From assembly GCA_025449435.1 (NCBI GenBank), contig JANWJO010000121.1:1-6690 (forward strand): a DNA stretch of 6,690 bases. Direction: 5' to 3'. This document shows positions 1-6,585 of this stretch, piece by piece. The stretch comes from Chloroflexota bacterium (lineage in GTDB: Bacteria; Chloroflexota; UBA4733). The notes under the pieces were generated by a model, which had not been told where the DNA came from, ran no database searches, and saw nothing but the letters and a program-made list of their open reading frames with translations. Position numbers and translations under genes: made by a program. Numbering within the stretch: position 1 is the first letter of the stretch; the number at the start of each line of letters is the position of its first letter.

Positions 1-873
1 ATCCAGGCCTGGCTGCTGCTATCGGTCGCGTGTGGTCCGCTATTGGTGCTGATCGTCAATCGCTGGTTCGTGCCGGTCCGACCGTTATCGAGCGAAGAGC
101 CCAAGGAGCAAGTGCGAGCGCCGGTGCTGGCAACGCTCGCGCCCGCCGCGTCGGGCATCTCGGCGATTATGGCATCGGCAGGCGGCGAAGCCGCCGTCGC
201 CACAACAGCAAATTTCGCCCTAGCACCAGCCCATGACCTTGGTCGCTTGAGCGCGGACCAGCCGCCTGGAGTGGTTGGCCGTGCTGCCAGTACCAATACG
301 GGAGTGAACAGGTCCCGCCTCCTGTGGCGTATCGTGCTGGGGTTGCTGATCGCCAGTGCTGCCGTGTTCCCCATACTCGCGCCAGGGGCGAAGATTCGCG
401 ACCGCTTTCCGCAGCAGCCAGCGACGCCATCGCTAGACGGCATGGCGTTCATGCAGGTCTCCTATCCGCAGGACTACGCGGCTATTCGCTGGATGCAGCA
501 GAACGTGAGCGGGGCGCCGGTGCTGCTGGAAGCCAACAACGGGCTGTATTCCTGGTTCGGCCGGGTGTCCTGGTTTACGGGTCTGCCCACTGTGCTGGGT
601 TGGGACTATCACACGAGCCAATTCCACGGCGACGCCATCGTGGCGGTTCGCAAGCAGGCGGTCACCGATATGTATTCTACGCCTGACCCAGCAGACGCCA
701 TGGCATTGCTCCAGGAGGACCATGTGTCGCTGATCTATGTCGGCCCGCTGGAAATCCAGCAGTACGCCGGGAGCGGCGGACTCGCCAAGTTCCCGACTAT
801 GGTGGGCTCGCAACTGACCGTGGTGTACGACCAGGATGGCGTGCAGATCTACCACGTCGACGGCCAGCCTTGA
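1..873 (+). CDS. YYY-family (DUF2298) membrane protein, 5'-truncated C-terminal part
   Basis: The reading frame is open from base 1 and ends in TGA at 871-873, giving 290 visible residues with the N-terminus outside the window. It opens with the residues QAW followed by a membrane segment. This lines up with QAWFL at 534-538 of the next gene, so it starts just after the family's conserved RMNTVFK region. A hydrophilic to Ala-rich stretch (about visible residues 27-105) follows, then a last membrane helix (about 107-126) and a C-terminal soluble domain of about 145 residues. That domain is clearly paralogous to the one in the next gene: both have AAI.W.QQ.VSG.PV.LEA, then RVS.FTGLPTVLGW, then GLAKF. 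By family knowledge these are polytopic membrane proteins of unproven biochemical function, found in Chloroflexi and some archaea and often encoded near Agl23-like proteins. A role in surface glycan handling is inferred. The Ala-rich insert is absent from the neighbour. The assignment rests on paralogy and context because the signature YYY motif is not in view. Confidence 0.85.
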   Translation: MQAWLLLSVACGPLLVLIVNRWFVPVRPLSSEEPKEQVRAPVLATLAPAASGISAIMASAGGEAAVATTANFALAPAHDLGRLSADQPPGVVGRAASTNTGVNRSRLLWRIVLGLLIASAAVFPILAPGAKIRDRFPQQPATPSLDGMAFMQVSYPQDYAAIRWMQQNVSGAPVLLEANNGLYSWFGRVSWFTGLPTVLGWDYHTSQFHGDAIVAVRKQAVTDMYSTPDPADAMALLQEDHVSLIYVGPLEIQQYAGSGGLAKFPTMVGSQLTVVYDQDGVQIYHVDGQP

Positions 874-3071
874 GCGACGTCCTCACCTTCTGGCTGGTGG
901 TGGAGGTTGCTGGGCTGCTCGCCACTCCGGTCGCCGCCGTGCTGTTCGCCCGCTTGCCCACCCGAGGGCTCAGCCTAGGCAAGCCGCTCGGTCTCTTGAT
1001 CGTAACCGTACCGGTGTGGCTGCTGCCCAGCTGGCACCTGTTGCCCTACGACAGGTTGACCGTTGCAGCCGGCATTCTTGCGCTGCTGGTGGCGTCGGGG
1101 CTCGCCCTGTGGGTGCTCCTGCGCCAGCGCAAGCTGACCACGGGCGATGCAGCCGCGGAAGGCAGTTCGCCGTGGCGGCGAGACATCCGCCTGTGGATCA
1201 TCGGCGAAGTGCTGTTTACGGTTGCCTTTGCGGCCTGGGTGGTGTTGCGCGCCTACGCGCCCGACGTGTGGGGCACCGAGAAGCCGATGGATATGGCGTT
1301 CATCACGGCCATCAACCGCAGCATGTACTTTCCGCCCAACGACCCCTGGCTATCCGGCTTCACTATCAACTACTACTACTTTGGCCATCTCACGGTGGCC
1401 ATCCTGCTGCGGCTCACCGCCATCGAACCGTCCACAGGCTTCAACCTCGCGGTCGCCTTGTTCTACGCGCTCGATGTGACGGCGGTGTTTGCGCTCACGG
1501 CAGCCCTCTATCAAGGGCTACGCGACGCCGGCCTGGCGCCTAAGGTGCCTGCTGGAGTGGTGGGTTTGCTCGGCAGCGCACTCACCATGGCGGTGGGCAA
1601 CCTGGCGGGCGTGATGCAGCAGGTAGCGCACCCATCGCCATTGCTGCAATTCGACTGGTGGACGCCATCCCGTGTCATCGATAACACCATCACCGAGTTT
1701 CCATTCTTCAGCTTCCTCCTGGCCGACCTTCACGCGCACATGCTGGCCACGCCCTACGACTTGCTCGCGCTGGCCGGCAGCGTGCAACTGGCGCTAGCTG
1801 GACCCCGCCTCCTCGCCATGTTCCCCAAGCTCAGCGTTGCTGGTGTGCTCGAACTGGTGGTGCTGGCCGCCATCGTGGGGGCGATCTACCCCACCAACGG
1901 TTGGGACTTCCCCACCCAACTCGCCATCGGCGCGGGCGCGCTGTACCTGTACGCCAGCTACCGGCAGCAAGCCTGGTGGCCGTCCGTCGCCTGGTGGCTG
2001 GCATGGTGCGCGCTGGCGGTGTTGATATACCTGCCGTTCTACCTGCATTTCAGTGCGCCCACTGGCGGGGTGGGACTAGTGCAGGCGGCCACACCGCTGC
2101 CAGCCTTCCTCTGGAACTACTTCCGCATATATGGCGTCGCGCTGGTGGCGCTTACCCCACTATTCTGGCTGCGAATTACATCGCTAGCCATCGAGCGCAA
2201 GGTGGCCATCTGGCTGACCGTGGCCGCCATATTTGCGATCATGGTGCTGGAGCCCGCGCACCTGGCTGGCTTGTTCCTGCTGCTCGCGGTACTGGGCATC
2301 ACAGCGTGGGGCTTCTTTGACGGCACGCTCAAGCCAGCGGACCGTGTGTTCTGGCTGCTGGCGGCCGCCTCCGTTGCGTTAATTACGGTTGGCGAGCTGG
2401 TGTACGTCCGGGACGCCTTCGACAACGGGCCCGACTACCGGATGAACACCGTATTCAAGTTTGGCTATCAAGCTTGGTTTCTGGTGATGATCCTGGCGGC
2501 GCTGGCGTTGCCATCTGGGCTAGCGGCGCTCAAGCGCACGGCGCGATTGCTGTACGCTGGACTGCTCATTCTCGTCGTGGCCGGTGCTGCCTTTTATCCG
2601 GTAGCTGGCGCCATGTCGCGCGAGGCCGGTTTTACCGCCGAACGATCACTGGATGGCTTGAGCTGGCTGGCACGAACGTCGCCGGGCGACGTTGCCGCCA
2701 TCCACTGGCTGCAACAACAGGTGTCCGGATCGCCGGTCATCTTGGAGGCGGTGGGTCAAGAATACGACCCGGCAGGCCACGCCCGCGTCTCCACGTTTAC
2801 CGGATTACCGACGGTGTTAGGCTGGCCCGGCCACGAGGCGCAGTGGAACCATCCCACCGGCACCCGCGCCCAGGACGTCGCCACGATCTACGGCACGGAC
2901 GACATCGAACTGGCGCAGCACTTGCTCCAGCAGTACCACGTCACCTACGTGTTCGTGGGCTCGCTGGAGCGAGCGGACTTTCCCGGTGCCGGACTCGCAA
3001 AGTTCGCCTACCTGGGCCGTGCCGTGTTCAACGACGACGGCACAGAGGTGTACGTGCTGAATACGCCGTGA
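870..3071 (+). CDS. YYY-family (DUF2298, TIGR03662-type) integral membrane protein, complete
   Basis: This is a 733-residue, very hydrophobic polytopic protein. Visible family motifs are GTEKPMD at 135-141, the name-giving NYYYFGH at 167-173, EFPFFSFLLADLHAH at 276-290, TNGWDF at 342-347 and YRMNTVFKFGYQAW at 523-536. After a final membrane helix (about 559-580) comes a C-terminal, probably extracytoplasmic, domain (about 590-733) with VILEA, RVSTFTGLPTVLGW and GHEAQW. The invariant-looking acidic and His residues (E137, D286, H288, H290) resemble loop residues of GT-C fold glycosyltransferases, but enzyme activity is unproven for the family. The start is TTG at 870, overlapping the upstream stop as TTGA, so translational coupling is likely. 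There is no clear Shine-Dalgarno site. GTG at 897 or 900 is an alternative but would cut into the first membrane helix, and the first in-frame ATG comes only at residue 140. The length looks normal for a full-length member and no frame damage was seen. Confidence 0.93.
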   Translation: MSDVLTFWLVVEVAGLLATPVAAVLFARLPTRGLSLGKPLGLLIVTVPVWLLPSWHLLPYDRLTVAAGILALLVASGLALWVLLRQRKLTTGDAAAEGSSPWRRDIRLWIIGEVLFTVAFAAWVVLRAYAPDVWGTEKPMDMAFITAINRSMYFPPNDPWLSGFTINYYYFGHLTVAILLRLTAIEPSTGFNLAVALFYALDVTAVFALTAALYQGLRDAGLAPKVPAGVVGLLGSALTMAVGNLAGVMQQVAHPSPLLQFDWWTPSRVIDNTITEFPFFSFLLADLHAHMLATPYDLLALAGSVQLALAGPRLLAMFPKLSVAGVLELVVLAAIVGAIYPTNGWDFPTQLAIGAGALYLYASYRQQAWWPSVAWWLAWCALAVLIYLPFYLHFSAPTGGVGLVQAATPLPAFLWNYFRIYGVALVALTPLFWLRITSLAIERKVAIWLTVAAIFAIMVLEPAHLAGLFLLLAVLGITAWGFFDGTLKPADRVFWLLAAASVALITVGELVYVRDAFDNGPDYRMNTVFKFGYQAWFLVMILAALALPSGLAALKRTARLLYAGLLILVVAGAAFYPVAGAMSREAGFTAERSLDGLSWLARTSPGDVAAIHWLQQQVSGSPVILEAVGQEYDPAGHARVSTFTGLPTVLGWPGHEAQWNHPTGTRAQDVATIYGTDDIELAQHLLQQYHVTYVFVGSLERADFPGAGLAKFAYLGRAVFNDDGTEVYVLNTP

Positions 3072-3084
3072 GGTTAGGGACTCC

Positions 3085-3146
3085 ACCCCCCTGTAGTCCC
3101 CCCCTTGGGGGAGAACGAAACTACGACCCCCCTGTAGTCCCCCCCT
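3085..3146 (+). repeat. Two direct copies of a 21-bp C-tract repeat, 41 bp apart
   Basis: Copies at 3085-3105 and 3126-3146 are identical over 21 bp: A, six C, TGTAGT, seven C, T. Each copy is followed by a G run that folds back on its second C run, so each unit is a hairpin. Unit 1 has a 6-bp stem (3097-3102 with 3107-3112). The sequence between the copies (3106-3125) is not repeated. Such C/G-run interspersed repeats are common in Chloroflexi intergenic DNA. Membership in a named family was not tested. Confidence 0.85.
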
Positions 3147-3158
3147 GGCGGGGGGGAC
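3137..3158 (+). terminator. Strong C/G hairpin, terminator-like but without a T tract
   Basis: Bases 3137-3145 (GT plus seven C) pair perfectly with 3150-3158 (seven G plus AC) around the 4-nt loop TGGC, giving a 9-bp nearly all-GC stem. It lies 66 bp after the stop of the second YYY gene. No T run follows, so it is not a classical intrinsic terminator. It could still block processing or pausing, or simply be part of the repeat. Confidence 0.4.
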
Positions 3159-3409
3159 GGGCCGCCCGAAGATGGGCACCACTCCGTGAACCGACATGAC
3201 GAACACAGACCGCTCGGTGTGTACGTCCTCCACCCAGGGAGAACCGGGTGCGCCCCCCAGGTGCGGGGCCCGCTTCGCCGCGCCTGTTCCACGCAGTCCG
3301 CGCGCTTCCGGCATCCCGTCCCCCCCACCAGGGCCCATCAAACTTCGTAACCACTCCATGTCACCATATGCCAGTTGCGGCAGGAGCACGCCACGAGTGC
3401 TCGATATGC

Positions 3410-3414
3410 GGAGG
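3410..3414 (+). promoter_or_regulatory. Shine-Dalgarno site deciding the Agl23-like start
   Basis: GGAGG lies 7 nt before ATG at 3422. This places translation initiation at 3422 rather than at the upstream GTG codons that keep the same frame open back to 3248. A GTG directly before the ATG (3419-3421) is a less well spaced alternative. Confidence 0.85.
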
Positions 3415-3421
3415 CTCAGTG

Positions 3422-5044
3422 ATGGCAGCTAGCACGGCGACGGCGCAACGTCCTCTGGTGGCGCGTGCCGGAGCGCCGGCATGGGTGGAACGGCTGGCGG
3501 CGAGCATCACCATCGAGACCGCCGTGTACGTGGCGCTCACCCTAGTTGCGCTCGGCATGCGCTTGCTGTTCCTGGGCGACAAGCCGCTGCACCACGACGA
3601 GAGTTTACACGCCACGTTTACCTGGCAGTTGTTCGTGGGCAAGGGCTATCACTACGACCCAATGATGCACGGGCCGTTCCAGTTTCTGGTGACCACCGGC
3701 ATCTTCTACATCGTGGGCGTGAGCGACTTCACCACCCGCCTGTTGCCGGCCATCCTGGGCACCGTGATCGTGCCGTTGCCGTACTTGTTGCGTCGCGAGT
3801 TAGGGCGCGTAGGGGCACTGTTTGCGTCACTCGCCCTCATGATCTCGCCGTCGTTCCTGTACTTCTCCCGCTTCTATCGCAACGACATCTATATTGCCTG
3901 CTTCACACTTGGGCTGGTGATTTGCTACCTGCGCTTCTTACGCGAGCGGCGCGGCGGGTGGGTCGTGGGTGCGCTGGCCCTGCTGGCGCTGTCGTTTACC
4001 TCCAAAGAAATCACCTTTATCACGAGTTTCGTGTTCGGCACGTATATCCTGATTGTGCTTGGCTGTGAACTATCGGGGCGTTTCGAGCCGGAGTTGCTGC
4101 GCGCTGTGCGTGCAGTGGGCGGGGGGCCGTTCGTCAATGGCCTGGCGGTGTTCGCGCTCATCTTTACCTTCTTCTTTACGACGGCGTTTACTTGGTGGCC
4201 GGGGCTGGTGGATGGACTCACCAAGTCCTTGGAGTACTGGCTGTCCCAACTGCCAGTGGCGCGGGGCAGCGAGCCCTGGTGGTATTACTGGTCGCTGCTC
4301 CTGCCCTACGAACCGGCCTTAGTGTTGCTGGCGGTGGGCGGGACCGCGCTGGCGTTCATCCGGCGCAGCCGGTTTGTGCTGCTACTGGTGTGGTGGGCGG
4401 TCGTGAGCATGCTGGTGTACACCTGGGCCAGCGAAAAGATGCCCTGGCTCGTGCTACACATGTTGTTGCCCATCCTGTTGCTGGCGGCGGTCGCGGTGCA
4501 GTGGTTGTACGAGCAACGTGCCAGTGTGTGGCGAACTGGCGTTGGCGTGATCCTGGCTGCTGGCATGCTGTACATGCTGCACGCGGCCATCGCGCTGTCC
4601 TACGACCATCCGGCCGATCCAGAGGAAATGCTGGTGTACACGCAAACCTCGCCCGATGTGCAACTCGCGGTGAGTCAGGTGCAGCAAGTGCAGTTGCGCT
4701 CGGGGTTGGGCACACAAATGCCGATCGTGGTGGACCCTGAAGACTGGTGGCCGTTGACGTGGTATCTGCGCGACCAGCCCGGCATGGTGTCGGGATTGCC
4801 GCAACAAGGGGCTAACTATCCGCTGTATATGGTGTCCGACCAGAACATCACCAACGTGGAGCCGTTCATGGCCAGCAACTATGTGGAAGAACACCTCAAG
4901 TTGCGCGTGTGGTGGATTCCCGACTGGTCCAAGCAGTCGGTCGCCAATTGGTGGAATTGGGTACTCTACCGTCAGCCCTGGAACCCAGAAGGCTCGACGG
5001 ACTTCTACGTGTTCATCCGGCGCGACCTGGCCTCCGGGCTGTAG
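3422..5044 (+). CDS. Agl23-like (TIGR03663) GT-C/PMT-like membrane protein
   Basis: This is a 540-residue polytopic membrane protein. The family shows N-terminal similarity to protein O-mannosyltransferases (PMT, PF02366) and is typically found near YYY proteins, as here. Its few invariant residues are a DE pair, an HGP triplet and two Arg. Visible candidates are HHDE at 57-60 (D59, E60) in the first external loop, MMHGPF at 81-86, R106 in TTRLLP, and R150 or R153 before NDIYIA at 154-159. Further family-like motifs are FTSKEITF at 192-199 and SEKMPWL at 337-343. A first membrane helix spans about 32-51, with many more up to about 393. The C-terminal 140 residues are soluble and Trp-rich (DPEDWWPLTWYLRD at 438-451), probably outside the membrane. 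The DE motif suggests a GT-C-like active site using a lipid-linked sugar, but the archaeal name, flippase activity-associated protein, reflects an unsettled role. The next gene starts 9 nt downstream, so the two are probably co-transcribed. Confidence 0.93.
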   Translation: MAASTATAQRPLVARAGAPAWVERLAASITIETAVYVALTLVALGMRLLFLGDKPLHHDESLHATFTWQLFVGKGYHYDPMMHGPFQFLVTTGIFYIVGVSDFTTRLLPAILGTVIVPLPYLLRRELGRVGALFASLALMISPSFLYFSRFYRNDIYIACFTLGLVICYLRFLRERRGGWVVGALALLALSFTSKEITFITSFVFGTYILIVLGCELSGRFEPELLRAVRAVGGGPFVNGLAVFALIFTFFFTTAFTWWPGLVDGLTKSLEYWLSQLPVARGSEPWWYYWSLLLPYEPALVLLAVGGTALAFIRRSRFVLLLVWWAVVSMLVYTWASEKMPWLVLHMLLPILLLAAVAVQWLYEQRASVWRTGVGVILAAGMLYMLHAAIALSYDHPADPEEMLVYTQTSPDVQLAVSQVQQVQLRSGLGTQMPIVVDPEDWWPLTWYLRDQPGMVSGLPQQGANYPLYMVSDQNITNVEPFMASNYVEEHLKLRVWWIPDWSKQSVANWWNWVLYRQPWNPEGSTDFYVFIRRDLASGL

Positions 5045-5049
5045 GGGAG
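5043..5049 (+). promoter_or_regulatory. Shine-Dalgarno site for the LacI-family gene
   Basis: AGGGGAG overlaps the last bases of the Agl23-like stop codon (TAG 5042-5044) and ends 4 nt before GTG at 5054. It supports the GTG start and coupling of the two genes. Confidence 0.75.
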
Positions 5050-5053
5050 CCAC

Positions 5054-6103
5054 GTGCCAGACCAGATTTCAGACGCGCCCGGCAAGCGTCCGACGCGCGA
5101 CGATGTGGCACACCGCGCCGGCGTGTCGGCGGCGACCGTTTCCTATGCGCTCAACACGGGCCCCAAGCGAGTGTCTGACGACAAGCGCCGGCGCGTGCTG
5201 GCGGCGTGCGAGGAACTAGGGTACCAGCCCAATCTGCTAGCGCGCAGCCTGCGCTCGCATCACTCCCAGCTCATCGGGCTGGTGATTCCCGACAACGCCA
5301 ACCCCTACTTCGCCAGCCTGGCGCGCAGCCTGGAAGACGCGGCGTATGCGCGCGGCTTTCACGTCCTGGTGGGCAACTCGGCGGACGACCTGGACCGCCA
5401 GCGCGCCCATCTCAACATCCTGCTAGAAATGCAAGTGGAAGGCGTCATCGTTATTCCGGCCGACGTGCGCACCACCGCACACCAGGAGCCGTTGGACCTG
5501 CCCATCCCTACCGTGCTGGTGGATCGGCACGTGGCAAGTAGCTCGGCCGATGTGGTAGCTCCCGACAATGAGCTGGGTGGAGCGCTCGCTGCCGAGCACC
5601 TGGTGACGTTGGGCCACCGCCAATTGGCGTGCATCAGCGGACCGGGGTACCTGGACCACACGCTGGCGCGTCTACGCGGCATCACCAAGGTGCTAGCACT
5701 GACGGGTTTACCGGAACCCATCGTGCGGGAAGCCAGCGCCTTTGACTACGCAGCGGGGGCTTGCCAGGCTGAGCAGTTACTGGCAGCGGGCGCTGCGTTC
5801 TCGGCGCTCATCTGTGCGACCGATGCCGTAGCAATTGGCGCACTTTCGGCGGCACATGCTGCGGGCATCACGGTTCCGCAATGCCTGTCGGTGGTGGGGT
5901 TCGACGACGTGCCACAGGCTGCGTTCACGGTGCCGTCGCTCACGACCCTGGCCCAACCCTACCAGCGCATGGCTGAGATGGCCGTTGACTTGCTGGTCAC
6001 GCGCATTGGCGGCACCGGCCGCCCACCGCAACGCCACTTGATTCCGCCCACACTGGTGGTGCGGGAGTCTTCGGCGCCACCGAGCAGCGCCAAAGGCGGC
6101 TAA
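5054..6103 (+). CDS. LacI/GalR-family transcriptional regulator
   Basis: This 349-residue protein has the normal length and layout of the family. A short N-terminal extension precedes the helix-turn-helix at about 13-34 (TRDDVAHRAGVSAATVSYAL). The hinge is YQPNLLARSLRS at 57-68, whose ARSL carries the Leu that in relatives wedges into the operator minor groove. A periplasmic-binding-protein-like effector domain follows (about 72-340), with IGLVIPDNANPYF at 74-86, VDRH at 156-159, CATDAVAIGAL at 254-264, VVGFDDVP at 280-287 and a closing VVRES. Relatives are dimeric repressors, sometimes activators, that release DNA on binding a sugar or nucleoside. The ligand cannot be read from the sequence. 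The two recognition positions after VS are Ala-Ala. The start is GTG at 5054 with AGGGGAG upstream; no Met codon occurs before the DNA-binding domain. It lies 9 nt after the Agl23-like gene, suggesting one operon and possibly control of that operon. Its stop overlaps that of the convergent gene by 4 nt. Confidence 0.97.
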   Translation: MPDQISDAPGKRPTRDDVAHRAGVSAATVSYALNTGPKRVSDDKRRRVLAACEELGYQPNLLARSLRSHHSQLIGLVIPDNANPYFASLARSLEDAAYARGFHVLVGNSADDLDRQRAHLNILLEMQVEGVIVIPADVRTTAHQEPLDLPIPTVLVDRHVASSSADVVAPDNELGGALAAEHLVTLGHRQLACISGPGYLDHTLARLRGITKVLALTGLPEPIVREASAFDYAAGACQAEQLLAAGAAFSALICATDAVAIGALSAAHAAGITVPQCLSVVGFDDVPQAAFTVPSLTTLAQPYQRMAEMAVDLLVTRIGGTGRPPQRHLIPPTLVVRESSAPPSSAKGG

Positions 6104-6558
6104 CGAGCTTGCTTCGCCTGTGCGTACAGTTGCAAGGTGAGGGCAATTTGCCCGGCGTGCTCCCGCGAGTGGCCGTAGTTCATGAGCAGCCAGCCCAGCC
6201 CCGATTGCAAGGGACGATCCCCGCGAGCTAGTTGCTCTTGTAAGGTCGCTTCCAAAACCGGGGGAGCAACTTCGTCAAGCAACTGGTCGGCAGCCGTGAG
6301 CTGATCGAGCAACGCCTGCGTCGTGCTGGAGCTCGGCACAAATTCGGCGAGGCGGTCCCGGTTGGTCTTGATCTTGGCCACCGTGCGCCACACCTCGGCC
6401 TCAGAACCTAGGGAATGCACCACCAGGACTTGCACACTATTGGTTTCTTCGCCAGGGGTCCAATCCAGGGCTGCCGCATCGGCCCGGGCGACTGCGGCAC
6501 GCACTTCCGCATGTACCTCTTTATATTTGCTTGCCAGGCTGTCAACAACAAACGACAT
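6100..6558 (-). CDS. DinB-like four-helix-bundle protein, probable metal binder
   Basis: This is a 152-residue soluble protein, the usual size of the DinB/YfiT-like superfamily. The fold signs are L..W.P at 31-35, a helix with VVHSLGSEAEVW at 46-57, and the last helix with NYGHSREHAGQIALTLQLY at 127-145. The three expected metal ligands are all present: H48, H130 and H134 (an HxxxH pair one helix turn apart). Relatives include thiol-dependent metalloenzymes such as bacillithiol or mycothiol transferases, and many uncharacterised members induced by stress. Which substrate applies here is unknown. The start is ATG at 6556-6558 on the reverse strand with AAGGGGAG 8 nt upstream. It converges on the LacI-family gene and shares the bases CTAA at 6100-6103, so there is no room for a terminator between them. 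A functional link to the surface-glycan genes is not evident. Confidence 0.87.
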   Translation of the reverse strand: MSFVVDSLASKYKEVHAEVRAAVARADAAALDWTPGEETNSVQVLVVHSLGSEAEVWRTVAKIKTNRDRLAEFVPSSSTTQALLDQLTAADQLLDEVAPPVLEATLQEQLARGDRPLQSGLGWLLMNYGHSREHAGQIALTLQLYAQAKQAR

Positions 6559-6566
6559 GCGCTGTG

Positions 6567-6574
6567 CTCCCCTT
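6567..6574 (-). promoter_or_regulatory. Shine-Dalgarno site for the DinB-like gene
   Basis: Read on the reverse strand this is AAGGGGAG, ending 8 nt before the ATG at 6558-6556. It fixes the start. A weak -10-like AATACT lies at 6584-6579 on the same strand, without a recognisable -35. Confidence 0.8.
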
Positions 6575-6585
6575 CTGTAGTATTC

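Larger units (their letters stand above)
3072..3421. other. 350-bp non-coding region with C-tract repeats and several small dyads
   Basis: No convincing gene lies here: the open frames are short or extend into neighbours with low-complexity Pro/Arg/Gly translations. From left to right it holds two C-tract hairpin units (3085-3112 and 3126-3158), an imperfect 18-bp dyad (3205-3222), a bulged hairpin (CACCC at 3231-3235 with GGGTG at 3246-3250, extended inside by GG/CC across a bulged A), and a 6-bp stem GAGCAC/GTGCTC (3384-3389 and 3397-3402) just before the downstream ribosome binding site. No strong -35/-10 pair was recognised. The region probably separates the YYY transcription unit from the Agl23-regulator unit, but a promoter could not be placed. 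Confidence 0.7.

Noticed and set aside
836..1543. 235-codon + strand frame overlapping the start of the second YYY gene
   Set aside because: Arg/Ala/His-rich translation in another frame of a gene whose family motifs are intact.
3085..3146. CRISPR array
   Set aside because: Only two copies, a short self-complementary C-run repeat, one 20-bp gap and no cas genes.
2817..3389. 190-codon reverse-strand open frame across the end of the second YYY gene and the intergenic repeats
   Set aside because: It is antisense to a well supported gene and runs through the C-tract repeats. Its translation has no recognisable domain, so it looks like a product of high GC content.
3342..3408. Sigma-70 promoter for the Agl23-like gene using CATATG (3365) or GATATG (3403) as -10
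   Set aside because: Neither has a plausible -35 at 16-18 bp; TTGCGG at 3375 is 22 bp from GATATG and no -10 lies at the right distance.
3248..3421. A 58-residue N-terminal extension of the Agl23-like protein starting at GTG 3248, including a CSICGG motif
   Set aside because: The translation is low-complexity Pro/Arg-rich, only one Cys pair is present rather than a zinc ribbon, and a well spaced GGAGG directs initiation at ATG 3422.
4454..5053. 199-codon reverse-strand open frame inside the Agl23-like gene
   Set aside because: It is fully antisense to conserved family sequence, His/Arg/Gln-rich and without a recognisable motif. It is a shadow frame.
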